Assembly (NCBI GenBank): GCA_031278575.1
Contig: JAITKD010000053.1
Span: 1 to 5,594, forward strand
Reading direction: 5' to 3'
From: Spirochaetaceae bacterium
GTDB taxonomy: Bacteria; Spirochaetota; Spirochaetia; Treponematales; Breznakiellaceae
DNA length: 5,594 bases
Shown: in pieces, positions 1 to 5,594 of the stretch
Position numbering within the stretch: position 1 is the first letter of the stretch
How the letters are laid out: each line of letters opens with the position of its first letter
The notes under the pieces: generated by a model
Databases searched by the model: none
The model's input: only the letters and a program-made list of their open reading frames with translations
What the model was told of the DNA's origin: nothing
Made by a program: the position numbers and the translations under genes

Positions 1-1
1 C

Positions 2-850
2 CCGGAATTTGCCGTGGTGGCCCTGGCCGCCAATCAGGTGAAAGTTGCCATCGATGCCACCATAGAGCTGGGCGGTCAGGGCTACACCTTCTGGGGTGGC
101 CGGGAAGGCTACATGAGTCTTCTCAATACGGACCTCAAAAAGGAAAAAGATCACCTGGCCCGGTTCCTCGGTTCCGCCCGGGACTATGCCCGGAAACAGG
201 GCTTCAAAGGGGCCTTCTACATTGAGCCCAAACCCATGGAGCCCACCAAACACCAGTACGATTACGACACCGAAACGGTGATCGGCTTCCTCCGCCACTA
301 CGGTCTGGACAAGGATTTCCGGCTGAACATTGAGGCCAACCACGCGGAACTGGCGGGCCACGATTTTGCCCATGAACTGGAAACCGCCGCCGCAGCGGGA
401 CTTTTCGGATCGGTAGACGCCAACCGCGGGGAACCCCGGAACGGCTGGGACACCGACCAGTTTCCCTCAAGCTATTACGAAACCGCGCTAGCCATGTACG
501 CCATCCTCAAGGCCGGCGGCTTTACCACCGGCGGCCTCAATTTCGATGCCAAAATCCGCCGTAACTCCATAGATCCCGCGGACCTCTTTGTCGCCCACAT
601 CGGCGGCATGGATGCCTTTGCCGTAGGGCTTGAAATTGCCCAACGGATCATCAGCGACGGCAAGATCCCCGGCTTTGTGAAAAAGCGCTATGCCTCGTTT
701 GCTACCGGGAACGGCGCCCAATTCGACCGGGGGGAACTTTCCTTCGAGGCCCTGGCAAAACTCGGCTCCAGCTACGGAAAGGCCGGTATTACCAGCGGCA
801 AACAGGAGTACCTGGAAAACGTTTTGAACCAATACCTGCTGGGATTGTAA
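2..850 (+). CDS. xylA: Xylose isomerase, C-terminal part (5' end outside window)
   Basis: Cytoplasmic xylose isomerase (EC 5.3.1.5), which converts D-xylose to D-xylulose with two divalent metals; XylB would then phosphorylate the product for the pentose phosphate pathway. The frame is open from base 2 and ends with TAA at 848-850, giving 282 residues. A GTG at 14 is not the start, because family-like sequence (PEFA) precedes it. Visible family motifs are [48 protein letters not shown] and GGLNFDAK. The metal and catalytic residues of E. coli XylA as I recall them (E232, K234, E268, H271, D296, D307, D309, D339) all align at a constant offset of 157, to fragment residues E75, K77, E111, H114, D139, D150, D152 and D182. 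So there are no indels in this part, about 157 residues are missing upstream, and total length would be about 439, normal for the family. The His101/Asp104 region lies outside the window. A strong terminator follows 25 bp after the stop, so xylA is the last gene of its unit. Confidence 0.97.
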   Translation, partial: PEFAVVALAANQVKVAIDATIELGGQGYTFWGGREGYMSLLNTDLKKEKDHLARFLGSARDYARKQGFKGAFYIEPKPMEPTKHQYDYDTETVIGFLRHYGLDKDFRLNIEANHAELAGHDFAHELETAAAAGLFGSVDANRGEPRNGWDTDQFPSSYYETALAMYAILKAGGFTTGGLNFDAKIRRNSIDPADLFVAHIGGMDAFAVGLEIAQRIISDGKIPGFVKKRYASFATGNGAQFDRGELSFEALAKLGSSYGKAGITSGKQEYLENVLNQYLLGL

Positions 851-875
851 CGCCGCAACGCGGGAAAAATAGACG

Positions 876-927
876 CCAAAGCCCTGTTCCGTGGAAAATC
901 CAGGGGACAGGGCTTTGGTATTTTTTT
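876..927 (+). terminator. Rho-independent terminator of xylA
   Basis: The left arm 876-890 (CCAAAGCCCTGTTCC) pairs with 904-918: 12 perfect base pairs, one G-U pair, then two G-C pairs. A small inner GGA/TCC stem (893-895 with 899-901) can close within the loop. The stem is followed directly by TA and seven T (921-927). Stem strength, position 25 bp after the xylA stop and the T tract make this a textbook intrinsic terminator. It separates xylA from nrdJ transcription. Confidence 0.93.
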
Positions 928-943
928 CTGATTCTGTTATAAA
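915..943 (+). promoter_or_regulatory. Weak candidate sigma70 promoter overlapping the xylA terminator tail
   Basis: TTGGTA (915-920) and TATAAA (938-943) are separated by 17 bp, matching the -35 and -10 consensus at 4/6 and 5/6 positions. Transcription would begin near 950 and read the repeat-bearing spacer, and possibly on into nrdJ. T-rich terminator tails often resemble promoters by chance, so this is only a candidate. Confidence 0.25.
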
Positions 944-1051
944 AAATCCCCGCCGCAGAACGCTGCACTTGACCCGCGATTCAGGTTTTACCGGTTTCAG
1001 GACAGACCGTTCCCCGGGGAGTTTTCGGCTTGGGGTGGAAAAGGGAGGTTG

Positions 1052-1207
1052 ATGCGGAACCCAGGACGGATAAGCGCCGCTTATTTAGCGCCGCTTATCC
1101 AGGCGCCGGGGCGGGGGAAGGGGGATGATGAGGGGAAAAGCGGGATGGATCGCCGTTTCTCCATACCGGGGTCTGACCCCGGTGTCCGAATCCCCCATCG
1201 GCGGTGA
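1052..1207 (+). CDS. Possible 51-residue small ORF, unrecognised
   Basis: An ATG at 1052 is preceded by GGGAGG at 1043-1048 with a 3-base spacer, similar to the sites before nrdJ and the lipoprotein gene. The frame runs to TGA at 1205-1207 and would encode a basic peptide (starts MRNPGRISAAYLAPLIQ, ends VRIPHRR). There is no signal peptide, membrane segment or known motif. Both hairpin repeats of the spacer lie inside it, and their palindromic sequence is enough to keep frames open by chance. I cannot assign a function, and it is more likely non-coding than a gene. A weak promoter candidate lies about 100 bp upstream. Confidence 0.2.
   Translation: MRNPGRISAAYLAPLIQAPGRGKGDDEGKSGMDRRFSIPGSDPGVRIPHRR
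1068..1100. repeat. 14-bp tandem repeat that also forms a hairpin
   Basis: Bases 1071-1084 (TAAGCGCCGCTTAT) and 1085-1098 (TTAGCGCCGCTTAT) are adjacent copies differing at one position. Each copy is itself nearly palindromic. The whole also folds as a hairpin: 1068-1076 pairs perfectly with 1092-1100 (9 bp), followed by a C-C mismatch, four more pairs (1078-1081 with 1087-1090) and a 5-base loop. No T tract follows on either strand, so it is not an obvious terminator. It could be a protein-binding site or part of a repetitive extragenic element. Confidence 0.7.
1163..1185. repeat. CCGGGGTCTGACCCCGG hairpin, REP-like palindrome
   Basis: Bases 1165-1171 (ACCGGGG) pair perfectly with 1177-1183 (CCCCGGT). 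The stem can add a T-A pair inside and a G-T plus an A-T pair outside, leaving a CTG loop. The core GGGGTCTGACCCC resembles short palindromes found scattered between genes in many bacterial genomes; that comparison is from memory and not checked. No T tract follows on either side. The hairpin is clear; its class is inferred. Confidence 0.6.
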
Positions 1208-1292
1208 TACCGAATTTCTTTGAACTATCCGGTCATTTAGATGGTACAAGGCCCTGGGATGCGCCAAAGGGATCGAATTCTAAAACAACCCC

Positions 1293-1322
1293 TTGATACC
1301 ACCCCTATATATAGTGTATATT
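1293..1322 (+). promoter_or_regulatory. Predicted sigma70-type promoter of nrdJ
   Basis: TTGATA (1293-1298) and TATATT (1317-1322) each match the -35 and -10 consensus at five of six positions, with an 18-bp spacer. Transcription would start near 1329, giving a leader of about 85 nt before the nrdJ ATG. NrdR box 1 fills the spacer and touches the -10, so repressor binding would exclude RNA polymerase. The leader is too short for a canonical cobalamin riboswitch. Confidence 0.6.
1302..1317. promoter_or_regulatory. NrdR box 1
   Basis: The sequence CCCCTATATATAGTGT matches the idealised NrdR box ACACTATATATAGTGT at 14 of 16 positions; the core and right half are perfect. NrdR is the zinc-finger/ATP-cone repressor of ribonucleotide reductase genes and binds pairs of such boxes. 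This one lies between the -35 and -10 of the predicted nrdJ promoter, a typical repressing position. Confidence 0.85.
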
Positions 1323-1343
1323 TAAGAAGTTGTAGTAATTAAT

Positions 1344-1359
1344 ACACTATATATTGCAT
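1344..1359. promoter_or_regulatory. NrdR box 2
   Basis: The sequence ACACTATATATTGCAT matches the NrdR box at 14 of 16 positions when W (A/T) is allowed at position 12; its left half is perfect. It starts 42 bp after box 1, equal to four turns of B-DNA, so both boxes face the same side of the helix, as expected for cooperative NrdR binding. It lies just downstream of the predicted transcription start. Confidence 0.85.
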
Positions 1360-1376
1360 ATTTAAACAGGGACGAT

Positions 1377-1395
1377 GTAATACTATATGTATTAC
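1377..1395. promoter_or_regulatory. 19-bp perfect palindrome before the nrdJ RBS
   Basis: GTAATAC (1377-1383) and GTATTAC (1389-1395) are exact inverted copies around TATAT. The core CTATAT resembles half an NrdR box, but the outer bases do not (about 11 of 16), and its centre is about 34.5 bp from box 2, not a whole number of turns. It ends 6 bases before the AGGGAGGA ribosome binding site. It could be an operator for a different dimeric repressor, a degenerate third NrdR site, or an mRNA hairpin that tunes translation. Confidence 0.55.
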
Positions 1396-1400
1396 GGGCA

Positions 1401-1408
1401 AGGGAGGA
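1401..1408 (+). promoter_or_regulatory. Ribosome binding site of nrdJ
   Basis: AGGGAGGA lies four bases before the ATG at 1413 and fixes the nrdJ start. The frame's first residues ([20 protein letters not shown]) fit the usual N-terminus of NrdJ proteins. Confidence 0.85.
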
Positions 1409-1412
1409 TCCC

Positions 1413-4400
1413 ATGAAATTTGAACGGCTCTTTACGGACCGGCGGTCTGGGCCTTATAAAGACATTACTTGGGAAAAGCGGAAAAGCGAGATCCGCAACC
1501 CCGATGGAAAGGTGATTTTTTCCGAGGAGACGGTGATTGTTCCTTCTTTTTGGAGCCAGATTGCCGCGGATATTATGGCCCAAAAATACTTCCGCAAGGC
1601 GGGGGTTCCGGCGGATAAGGTCTATGAATGGAAAAGGCAGACTGTCTCCCGGGGAGAGACCGGGAGAGACGATGCCGATCCCGGGAAGGATCTGCCCGAA
1701 GACGGGGCGGAACATGACGCCCGCCAGGTATTCCACCGCCTGGCCTATACCTGGATGGACTGGGGCCGGCGGAACGGGTATTTTGATGCCGACGAGGACG
1801 CCGCGGCCTTTTACGACGAAACCTGTTATATGCTGGCCCATCAGACAGGAGCCCCCAACAGTCCCCAGTGGTTCAATACGGGGCTTTACGCGGTGTACGG
1901 CATCGACGGACCCGCCCAGGGGCACTACTATGTCGATCCAGCCGATGGCCGGGTCAAAAAATCGGACAGCGCCTATAAGCGGCCCCAGCCCCATGCGTGT
2001 TTCATCCTTTCCGTGGAGGATGACCTGGTAAACGATGGGGGTATCATGGACCTGGTAACCCGGGAGGCCCGGCTCTTCAAATACGGTTCCGGCACGGGGT
2101 CAAACTTTTCCCGGATCCGGGCGGTGAACGAGCGTCTCTCCGGGGGAGGGGTTTCTTCGGGACTGCTCTCGTTCCTCAAAATTGGGGACCGGTCCGCCTC
2201 GGCGATCAAGTCCGGGGGAACAACCCGGCGGGCGGCCAAAATGGTAACCCTCGACGCGGATCACCCTGATGTGGAAAAGTACCTGGCCTGGAAGGCCGAA
2301 GAGGAACATAAGGTCGCCTCCATGGTAACCGGTTCCGGGGTTATCAAAAAAAACCTAGAGGGGATCAAGAAGGCATTGGCCGGTTTCCGGGGGCCGGAAA
2401 AGGACCGGTTTAAAGGAGAGAAGAACCGGGAACTCGCCGGAGCCCTGCAAAAGGCCCTGGAAGACGCCGTTCCCCCGGCCTACCTCTACCAGCTCCTGCG
2501 GCGGCTTGAACAGGGGGACGAGGGGGTACATCCCGCGGTGTTTACCGCCGCCTGGGATGACGAGGCCTACAATACCGTTTCGGGGCAATCTTCCAATAAC
2601 AGCCTTCGGGTGAGCGACGAATTTATGGAGGCGGTCCTGGAGGATCGGGACTGGACCCTTACGGGCAGGATTACCGGGGAACCGGTCAAGGTACTCAAGG
2701 CCCGGAAAATTTGGGAAGACGCGGCCCGGTCCGCCTGGCGGTGCGCGGACCCCGGACTCCAATACCACACCACCATCAACGACTGGCACACCTGTCCCGC
2801 GGGAGGGGAGATCCGGGCATCCAACCCCTGTTCCGAATATATGTTCCTGGACGATACCGCCTGCAATCTGGCTTCGATCAACCTTGCCGTTTTTTATGAC
2901 CGGAAAAACAAAAGTTTTGATATCCCCGGCTTTATCCACGCCATAAACATCTGGACCAGCATCCTGGAGATATCCGTGGTGATGGCCCAGTTCCCCGCCC
3001 CGAAGATCGCCGGGCTTTCCTACGAATACCGGACCCTGGGACTGGGTTACGCCAACCTGGGGAGCCTCCTCATGCTGATGGGCCTGGCCTACGATTCTCC
3101 CCAGGGCCGGGCCGTGGCGGGGGCCCTCTCGGCGATCCTCACCGGGGAGGCCTACGCCCAGTCCGCCCGGATGGCCGCGGGGTTGGGGCCCTTCCTCCGC
3201 TACGGGGAAAACCGGGAAACCATGCTCCGGGTGATCCGGAACCACCGCCGGGCCGCCTATAACGCCTCCCCGGAGGAATACGAGGGCCTCCATACCCCGC
3301 CCCAGGGGATCGATCCCGCCTTCTGTCCCGGGGACCTGCTGGAAGCGGCCCGGTCTTCCTGGGACCGGGCCCTGGACCTGGGGGGCGCCCACGGGTTCAG
3401 AAACGCCCAGGTAAGCGCCATAGCCCCCACGGGGACCATCGGCCTCCTCATGGACTGCGATACCACCGGGGTGGAACCGGATTTTGCCCTGGTAAAGTTT
3501 AAAAAACTCGCCGGAGGGGGGTATTTCAAGATCATCAACCAATCGGTACCTTCCGCCCTGGAAGCGTTGGGTTACGGGCCGAAAGAAATTGACGAAATTA
3601 TCGCCTATGCCACGGGACGGAAAACCCTGAAAGGCGCCCCGGGGATACCCCGGGAAAGCCTCAAGGCCAAGGGGTTCACGGCGGAGGTCCTGGCCGGCGC
3701 GGAGGAGGCAATCAAATCCGCCGTAAACCTGGAAGGGGTCTTTAACCCCTGGGTTCTGGGGAGGGATTTTGTGGAAAAGACCCTCAAAGTACCGGAAGCG
3801 ACCTGGTCCCTCCCGGGTTTCAGCCTCCTCAAACACCTGGGGTTTACCGGCGGGGATATCGAAGGGGCGGAACAATACGCCTGCGTCGCCATGGGCCTGG
3901 AGGGGGCCCCTCATTTGAAAAAGGAACACCTTCCGGTTTTTGATACCGCCACCCCATCGGGGAAAAACGGCAGCCGTTCCATAGCCTGGACCGCCCATAT
4001 CAGTATGATGGCGGCGGTTCAGCCCTTTATCTCGGGGGCCATCTCCAAGACCATTAATATGCCCAACGGGGCGGATTATGAGGATGTTAAGGGGGCCTAT
4101 ATGACGGCCTGGAAAAGCGGCCTTAAAGCGGTGGCCCTTTACCGGGACGGCTCCAAGTTGTCCCAACCCCTCTCCGCCTTTGCCCCCGGTACGGACCCGC
4201 TGGCGGATACCATCCTCGCGGTTCAGCGGAACCTGGGGCGGCCGGCGCTTCCGGCCCTGCCGGAGGCCGCCGATAAGGGGCATCTCCGGGAATCGCGAAG
4301 GCCCCTGCCGAACCGCCGGGCCGGGTATACCCAAAAGGCCAAGATTGGGGGACATTCCATTTTTATCAGAACCGGGGAATATGACTCAGGCCGGTTGGGG

Positions 4401-5000
4401 GAAATATTCCTGGATATGCACAAAGAAGGGGCCGCCTTCCGCAGCCTCCTCAACAGCTTCGCCATCGCCGTCTCCCTGGGGCTCCAGTACGGGGTGCCCC
4501 TGGAGGAGTACGTGGATGCCTTTACCTTTAGCCGCTTTGAGCCCAACGGTCTGGTTCAGGGCCATGATTATGTGAAGATGGCCACCAGTGTAATCGATTA
4601 CATCTTCCGGGATCTGGCCATCAGCTATCTAAAACGTACCGATTTAGCCCAGGTCAAACCGGAGGATCTCCTGGCAACCGGAACAAAGGAGGACCTGGAG
4701 GCGCCTGAAGCAAATCCGGTACGGCACGGACATCGGAAATCCGGCGCCGGTTTTACCGCCCCGGAGGCTGCCGCGGGCCGGGGGAAGGGGGGCGCCGCGG
4801 CCGGACCGGGCCTCGTAGACCTGGAAAGACCGGCGCCTCTCCGGGAGGAGGCCGCCGGAACCGAAGCCCAAAAAATAGCCCAGGCCCGGATCAAGGGCTA
4901 TGAGGGGGATCCCTGTCCCGCCTGCGGTTCCTTTACCCTGGTACGGAACGGCACCTGTATGAAATGCGACACCTGCGGAGGGACTACCGGGTGCAGTTAA
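1413..5000 (+). CDS. nrdJ: Class II (adenosylcobalamin-dependent) ribonucleoside-diphosphate reductase
   Basis: Reduces ribonucleotides to deoxyribonucleotides for DNA synthesis, using adenosylcobalamin to generate the thiyl radical, so it works with or without oxygen and needs no radical-generating subunit. The 1195 residues are usual for the long bacterial NrdJ type. Domains in order: B12-dependent RNR N-terminal region (about 1-165, no ATP cone seen), the ten-stranded barrel catalytic core (about 165-920), a TSCPD-type domain (about 970-1075), a flexible Ala/Gly/Pro-rich linker (about 1095-1155), and a cysteine-rich tail. Key residues: N471-P-C473-S-E475 is the finger loop with the thiyl-radical cysteine and its Asn/Glu partners. 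C196 (PHACFIL) and C484 ([11 protein letters not shown]) correspond to the redox pair C225/C462 of E. coli Nrd[21 protein letters not shown] (671-690) contains the PTG phosphate-binding loop. Tail cysteines C1168, C1171, C1182, C1185, C1188 and C1194 (CPACG...[12 protein letters not shown]) should bind zinc and reload the active-site disulfide. It is a single-gene unit with an NrdR-controlled promoter, and no frameshift or missing key residue is seen. Confidence 0.98.
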   Translation: MKFERLFTDRRSGPYKDITWEKRKSEIRNPDGKVIFSEETVIVPSFWSQIAADIMAQKYFRKAGVPADKVYEWKRQTVSRGETGRDDADPGKDLPEDGAEHDARQVFHRLAYTWMDWGRRNGYFDADEDAAAFYDETCYMLAHQTGAPNSPQWFNTGLYAVYGIDGPAQGHYYVDPADGRVKKSDSAYKRPQPHACFILSVEDDLVNDGGIMDLVTREARLFKYGSGTGSNFSRIRAVNERLSGGGVSSGLLSFLKIGDRSASAIKSGGTTRRAAKMVTLDADHPDVEKYLAWKAEEEHKVASMVTGSGVIKKNLEGIKKALAGFRGPEKDRFKGEKNRELAGALQKALEDAVPPAYLYQLLRRLEQGDEGVHPAVFTAAWDDEAYNTVSGQSSNNSLRVSDEFMEAVLEDRDWTLTGRITGEPVKVLKARKIWEDAARSAWRCADPGLQYHTTINDWHTCPAGGEIRASNPCSEYMFLDDTACNLASINLAVFYDRKNKSFDIPGFIHAINIWTSILEISVVMAQFPAPKIAGLSYEYRTLGLGYANLGSLLMLMGLAYDSPQGRAVAGALSAILTGEAYAQSARMAAGLGPFLRYGENRETMLRVIRNHRRAAYNASPEEYEGLHTPPQGIDPAFCPGDLLEAARSSWDRALDLGGAHGFRNAQVSAIAPTGTIGLLMDCDTTGVEPDFALVKFKKLAGGGYFKIINQSVPSALEALGYGPKEIDEIIAYATGRKTLKGAPGIPRESLKAKGFTAEVLAGAEEAIKSAVNLEGVFNPWVLGRDFVEKTLKVPEATWSLPGFSLLKHLGFTGGDIEGAEQYACVAMGLEGAPHLKKEHLPVFDTATPSGKNGSRSIAWTAHISMMAAVQPFISGAISKTINMPNGADYEDVKGAYMTAWKSGLKAVALYRDGSKLSQPLSAFAPGTDPLADTILAVQRNLGRPALPALPEAADKGHLRESRRPLPNRRAGYTQKAKIGGHSIFIRTGEYDSGRLGEIFLDMHKEGAAFRSLLNSFAIAVSLGLQYGVPLEEYVDAFTFSRFEPNGLVQGHDYVKMATSVIDYIFRDLAISYLKRTDLAQVKPEDLLATGTKEDLEAPEANPVRHGHRKSGAGFTAPEAAAGRGKGGAAAGPGLVDLERPAPLREEAAGTEAQKIAQARIKGYEGDPCPACGSFTLVRNGTCMKCDTCGGTTGCS

Positions 5001-5043
5001 GCCGGATGCGGGGGCCGCCGGCGCCCGCGGAGGGACTACCGGG
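4975..5043. repeat. 17-bp direct repeat duplicating the nrdJ 3' end
   Basis: GCGGAGGGACTACCGGG occurs at 4975-4991 inside the last codons of nrdJ and again at 5027-5043, 52 bp later. Read in the equivalent frame, the second copy also encodes GGTTG and meets a stop (TAG at 5050-5052) at the same distance as the true nrdJ stop, so a degenerate similarity of about 20 of 26 bases extends beyond the perfect core. The second copy overlaps the end of the convergent lipoprotein gene and supplies its last two codons (Ser-Arg) and its TAG stop. Confidence 0.8.
5008..5028. terminator. GC-only hairpin in the convergent gap, possible T-less terminator
   Basis: GCGGG (5008-5012) pairs with CCCGC (5024-5028). 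After a G-G mismatch, GCC (5014-5016) pairs with GGC (5020-5022) around a 3-base loop. It sits in the 35 bp between the two converging stop codons, where a bidirectional terminator would be expected. No T tract follows on either strand, so intrinsic termination is uncertain and Rho or polymerase collision may act instead. No better terminator for nrdJ is visible. Confidence 0.3.
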
Positions 5044-5461
5044 AATGTTTAGGGCGGCCTAAAACCTCGATAACCACCGGGGTAGGATTGGTGCGGCTCA
5101 TCTTAATATTATCCCCCGCCATCTTACCGATATGGATGATTCGATCGGGATCCGCGGGGATCCGTTCGGTGATGGTAACAATTACCGAGTAGTTATTATT
5201 CAGGTTGATTACCCGTACCCGGGTGGCAAATTCCAGATCCGCATGGGCGGCGTTTAAACCGGGTTCATGCTCATTATAGGTCGCAGTCCCCGACATGGTC
5301 ATTTTGACTTCGCTTCTTTTGGGCATAGGAGTAGTACAGGACATAAAAGCATATAATATAAGGGGCAAAACAATCAACAACCTCGCCCTAAAGCTCCCCC
5401 GCGAACCGGTGAGCGGGCCTTTGGTATGAAACCCTTCGCTACGAATCAATTTGTTTTTCAT
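5036..5461 (-). CDS. Small lipoprotein with RlpA-like double-psi beta-barrel domain
   Basis: A predicted envelope lipoprotein of 141 residues. After a long basic N-region (1-27) there is a hydrophobic stretch (28-40) ending in FMSC, with C42 as the likely lipidated cysteine; the lipobox is loose, as is common in spirochaetes. Residues about 56-134 resemble the RlpA-type double-psi beta-barrel: SGTATYNE, GLNAAHADLEFATRVRVINL, SVIVTITERIP, RIIHIG and TPVVIEVL. In lytic RlpA proteins the matching motifs are AAH, NDRGP and RIIDLS. The His is kept (H73), but the catalytic Asp of NDRGP is Glu here (E99), and the Asp of RIIDLS is His (H110). Glycan cleavage is therefore doubtful, and a binding or structural role in the envelope is possible. 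There is no SPOR domain. The ATG at 5459-5461 is supported by GGAGGG (5465-5470 on the minus strand) three bases upstream. The gene looks less GC-rich than nrdJ and converges on it. Its last two codons and stop lie in a repeat copied from the nrdJ end. The fold is fairly sure; the function is inferred. Confidence 0.8.
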   Translation of the reverse strand: MKNKLIRSEGFHTKGPLTGSRGSFRARLLIVLPLILYAFMSCTTPMPKRSEVKMTMSGTATYNEHEPGLNAAHADLEFATRVRVINLNNNYSVIVTITERIPADPDRIIHIGKMAGDNIKMSRTNPTPVVIEVLGRPKHSR

Positions 5462-5499
5462 GTTCCCTCCGGCAAATTATTTTTAATGAAAAAACGGGC

Positions 5500-5547
5500 T
5501 AAGGAAGCACTGATTTATTCAATCGAGAATAAATCAGTGCTGCTTTA
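5500..5547 (-). repeat. Long hairpin upstream of the lipoprotein gene
   Basis: AGCACTGATTTATTC (5506-5520) is an exact inverted copy of 5527-5541 around a 6-base loop (AATCGA). With one mismatch and one G-T pair, the pairing continues to 5500 and 5547, for a stem of 21 positions. On the minus strand, TTTTTT begins five bases after the stem (5490-5495), so it could terminate a gene lying right of the window. It could instead be a leader structure of the lipoprotein mRNA, since it ends about 30 bases before the RBS, or paired inverted repeats of a small mobile-element remnant. The structure is certain; the role is not. Confidence 0.65.
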
Positions 5548-5548
5548 A

Positions 5549-5579
5549 CGCAAGGTAAACAAAGTTTACCCCATTTGCG
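5549..5579. repeat. GGTAAAC/GTTTACC palindrome inside a second hairpin
   Basis: GGTAAAC (5554-5560) and GTTTACC (5564-5570) are perfect inverted copies around AAA. CGCAA (5549-5553) and TTGCG (5575-5579) can extend the stem across a four-base bulge. It lies one base right of the preceding long hairpin. A 17-bp symmetric site upstream of a minus-strand gene is typical of an operator for a dimeric regulator such as a TetR-type protein, but I do not recognise the specific motif. Confidence 0.5.
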
Positions 5580-5594
5580 CAATGAAATGAGCAA

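Larger units (their letters stand above)
928..1290. other. Intergenic stretch without a convincing gene, containing palindromic repeats
   Basis: Between the xylA terminator and the nrdJ control region I find no reading frame with recognisable homology. What can be seen is a tandem/inverted repeat at 1068-1100, a GGGGTCTGACCCC hairpin at 1163-1185, a 51-codon plus-strand frame at 1052-1207 and a 60-codon minus-strand frame (1085-1267) that starts only with TTG. No cobalamin-riboswitch B12 box is visible. The high palindrome content suggests an interspersed repeat or its remnant rather than genes. Confidence 0.55.

Noticed and set aside
14..16. GTG at 14 as the start of the first gene
   Set aside because: In-frame sequence before it (PEFA from base 2) fits xylose isomerase, and the family needs about 157 more N-terminal residues, so the gene simply enters from outside the window.
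488..832. Minus-strand frame of 114 codons inside xylA
   Set aside because: It is a shadow of the conserved xylA coding sequence with no motif or supporting signals.
1085..1267. A 60-codon minus-strand frame in the xylA-nrdJ spacer
   Set aside because: It begins with TTG, I see no convincing ribosome binding site, and it lies across palindromic repeats that are readable on both strands. No homology is recognised beyond a vague resemblance to short repeat-derived hypothetical proteins.
1380..1395. A third true NrdR box
   Set aside because: Only about 11 of 16 positions fit and the spacing to box 2 is not a whole number of helical turns, so it is reported as a separate palindrome instead.
851..1412. 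A cobalamin riboswitch upstream of the B12-dependent reductase
   Set aside because: I looked for a GCCACTG-type B12 box and the multi-stem layout and found neither. The predicted 85-nt leader is too short, and NrdR boxes explain the control.
2355..4355. A 666-codon open frame on the minus strand, entirely inside nrdJ
   Set aside because: It mirrors the G/C-rich third positions of nrdJ codons. The product is a Gly/Pro/Arg-rich sequence with no domain I recognise, while the plus frame holds a complete, motif-perfect NrdJ.

Overview
The window holds three genes in a GC-rich bacterial genome with strong G/C preference at third codon positions: the 3' part of xylA (xylose isomerase, + strand, cut by the left edge), a complete 1195-residue class II adenosylcobalamin-dependent ribonucleotide reductase gene (nrdJ, + strand), and a convergent gene for a short lipoprotein with an RlpA-like double-psi beta-barrel domain (- strand). 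The relaxed lipobox, the long class II NrdJ with C-terminal zinc-ribbon-like cysteines and the GGGGTCTGACCCC-type palindrome would fit a termite-gut or related Treponema-like spirochaete. That placement is an impression from the sequence, not a demonstrated result.

Layout: 2-850 xylA end, followed at once by a strong intrinsic terminator (876-927). From 928 to about 1290 there is no convincing gene. This stretch carries a 14-bp tandem repeat that also forms a hairpin (1068-1100), a CCGGGGTCTGACCCCGG hairpin (1163-1185) and one weak 51-codon reading frame with a good Shine-Dalgarno (1052-1207). From 1293 to 1412 lies the nrdJ control region: a sigma70-type promoter whose spacer is filled by one NrdR box, a second NrdR box exactly 42 bp (four helical turns) downstream, and a 19-bp perfect palindrome just before the ribosome binding site. 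nrdJ runs from 1413 to 5000. Only 35 bp separate its stop from the stop of the convergent lipoprotein gene (5036-5461). That gap holds a GC-only hairpin and a second copy of the last part of nrdJ. The right end (5462-5594) is non-coding and carries two neighbouring hairpins upstream of the lipoprotein gene.

The genes do not form one operon. xylA is insulated from nrdJ by its terminator and feeds xylose into the pentose phosphate pathway. nrdJ makes deoxyribonucleotides in an oxygen-independent way using coenzyme B12, and its promoter layout predicts repression by NrdR when (d)ATP is plentiful. The lipoprotein is probably an envelope protein related to septal lytic transglycosylases but with changed catalytic positions. 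I see no mobile element, CRISPR, tRNA or rRNA. The best candidates for something undescribed are the palindrome next to the nrdJ RBS, the twin-hairpin element at the right end, and the duplicated nrdJ tail in the convergent gap.
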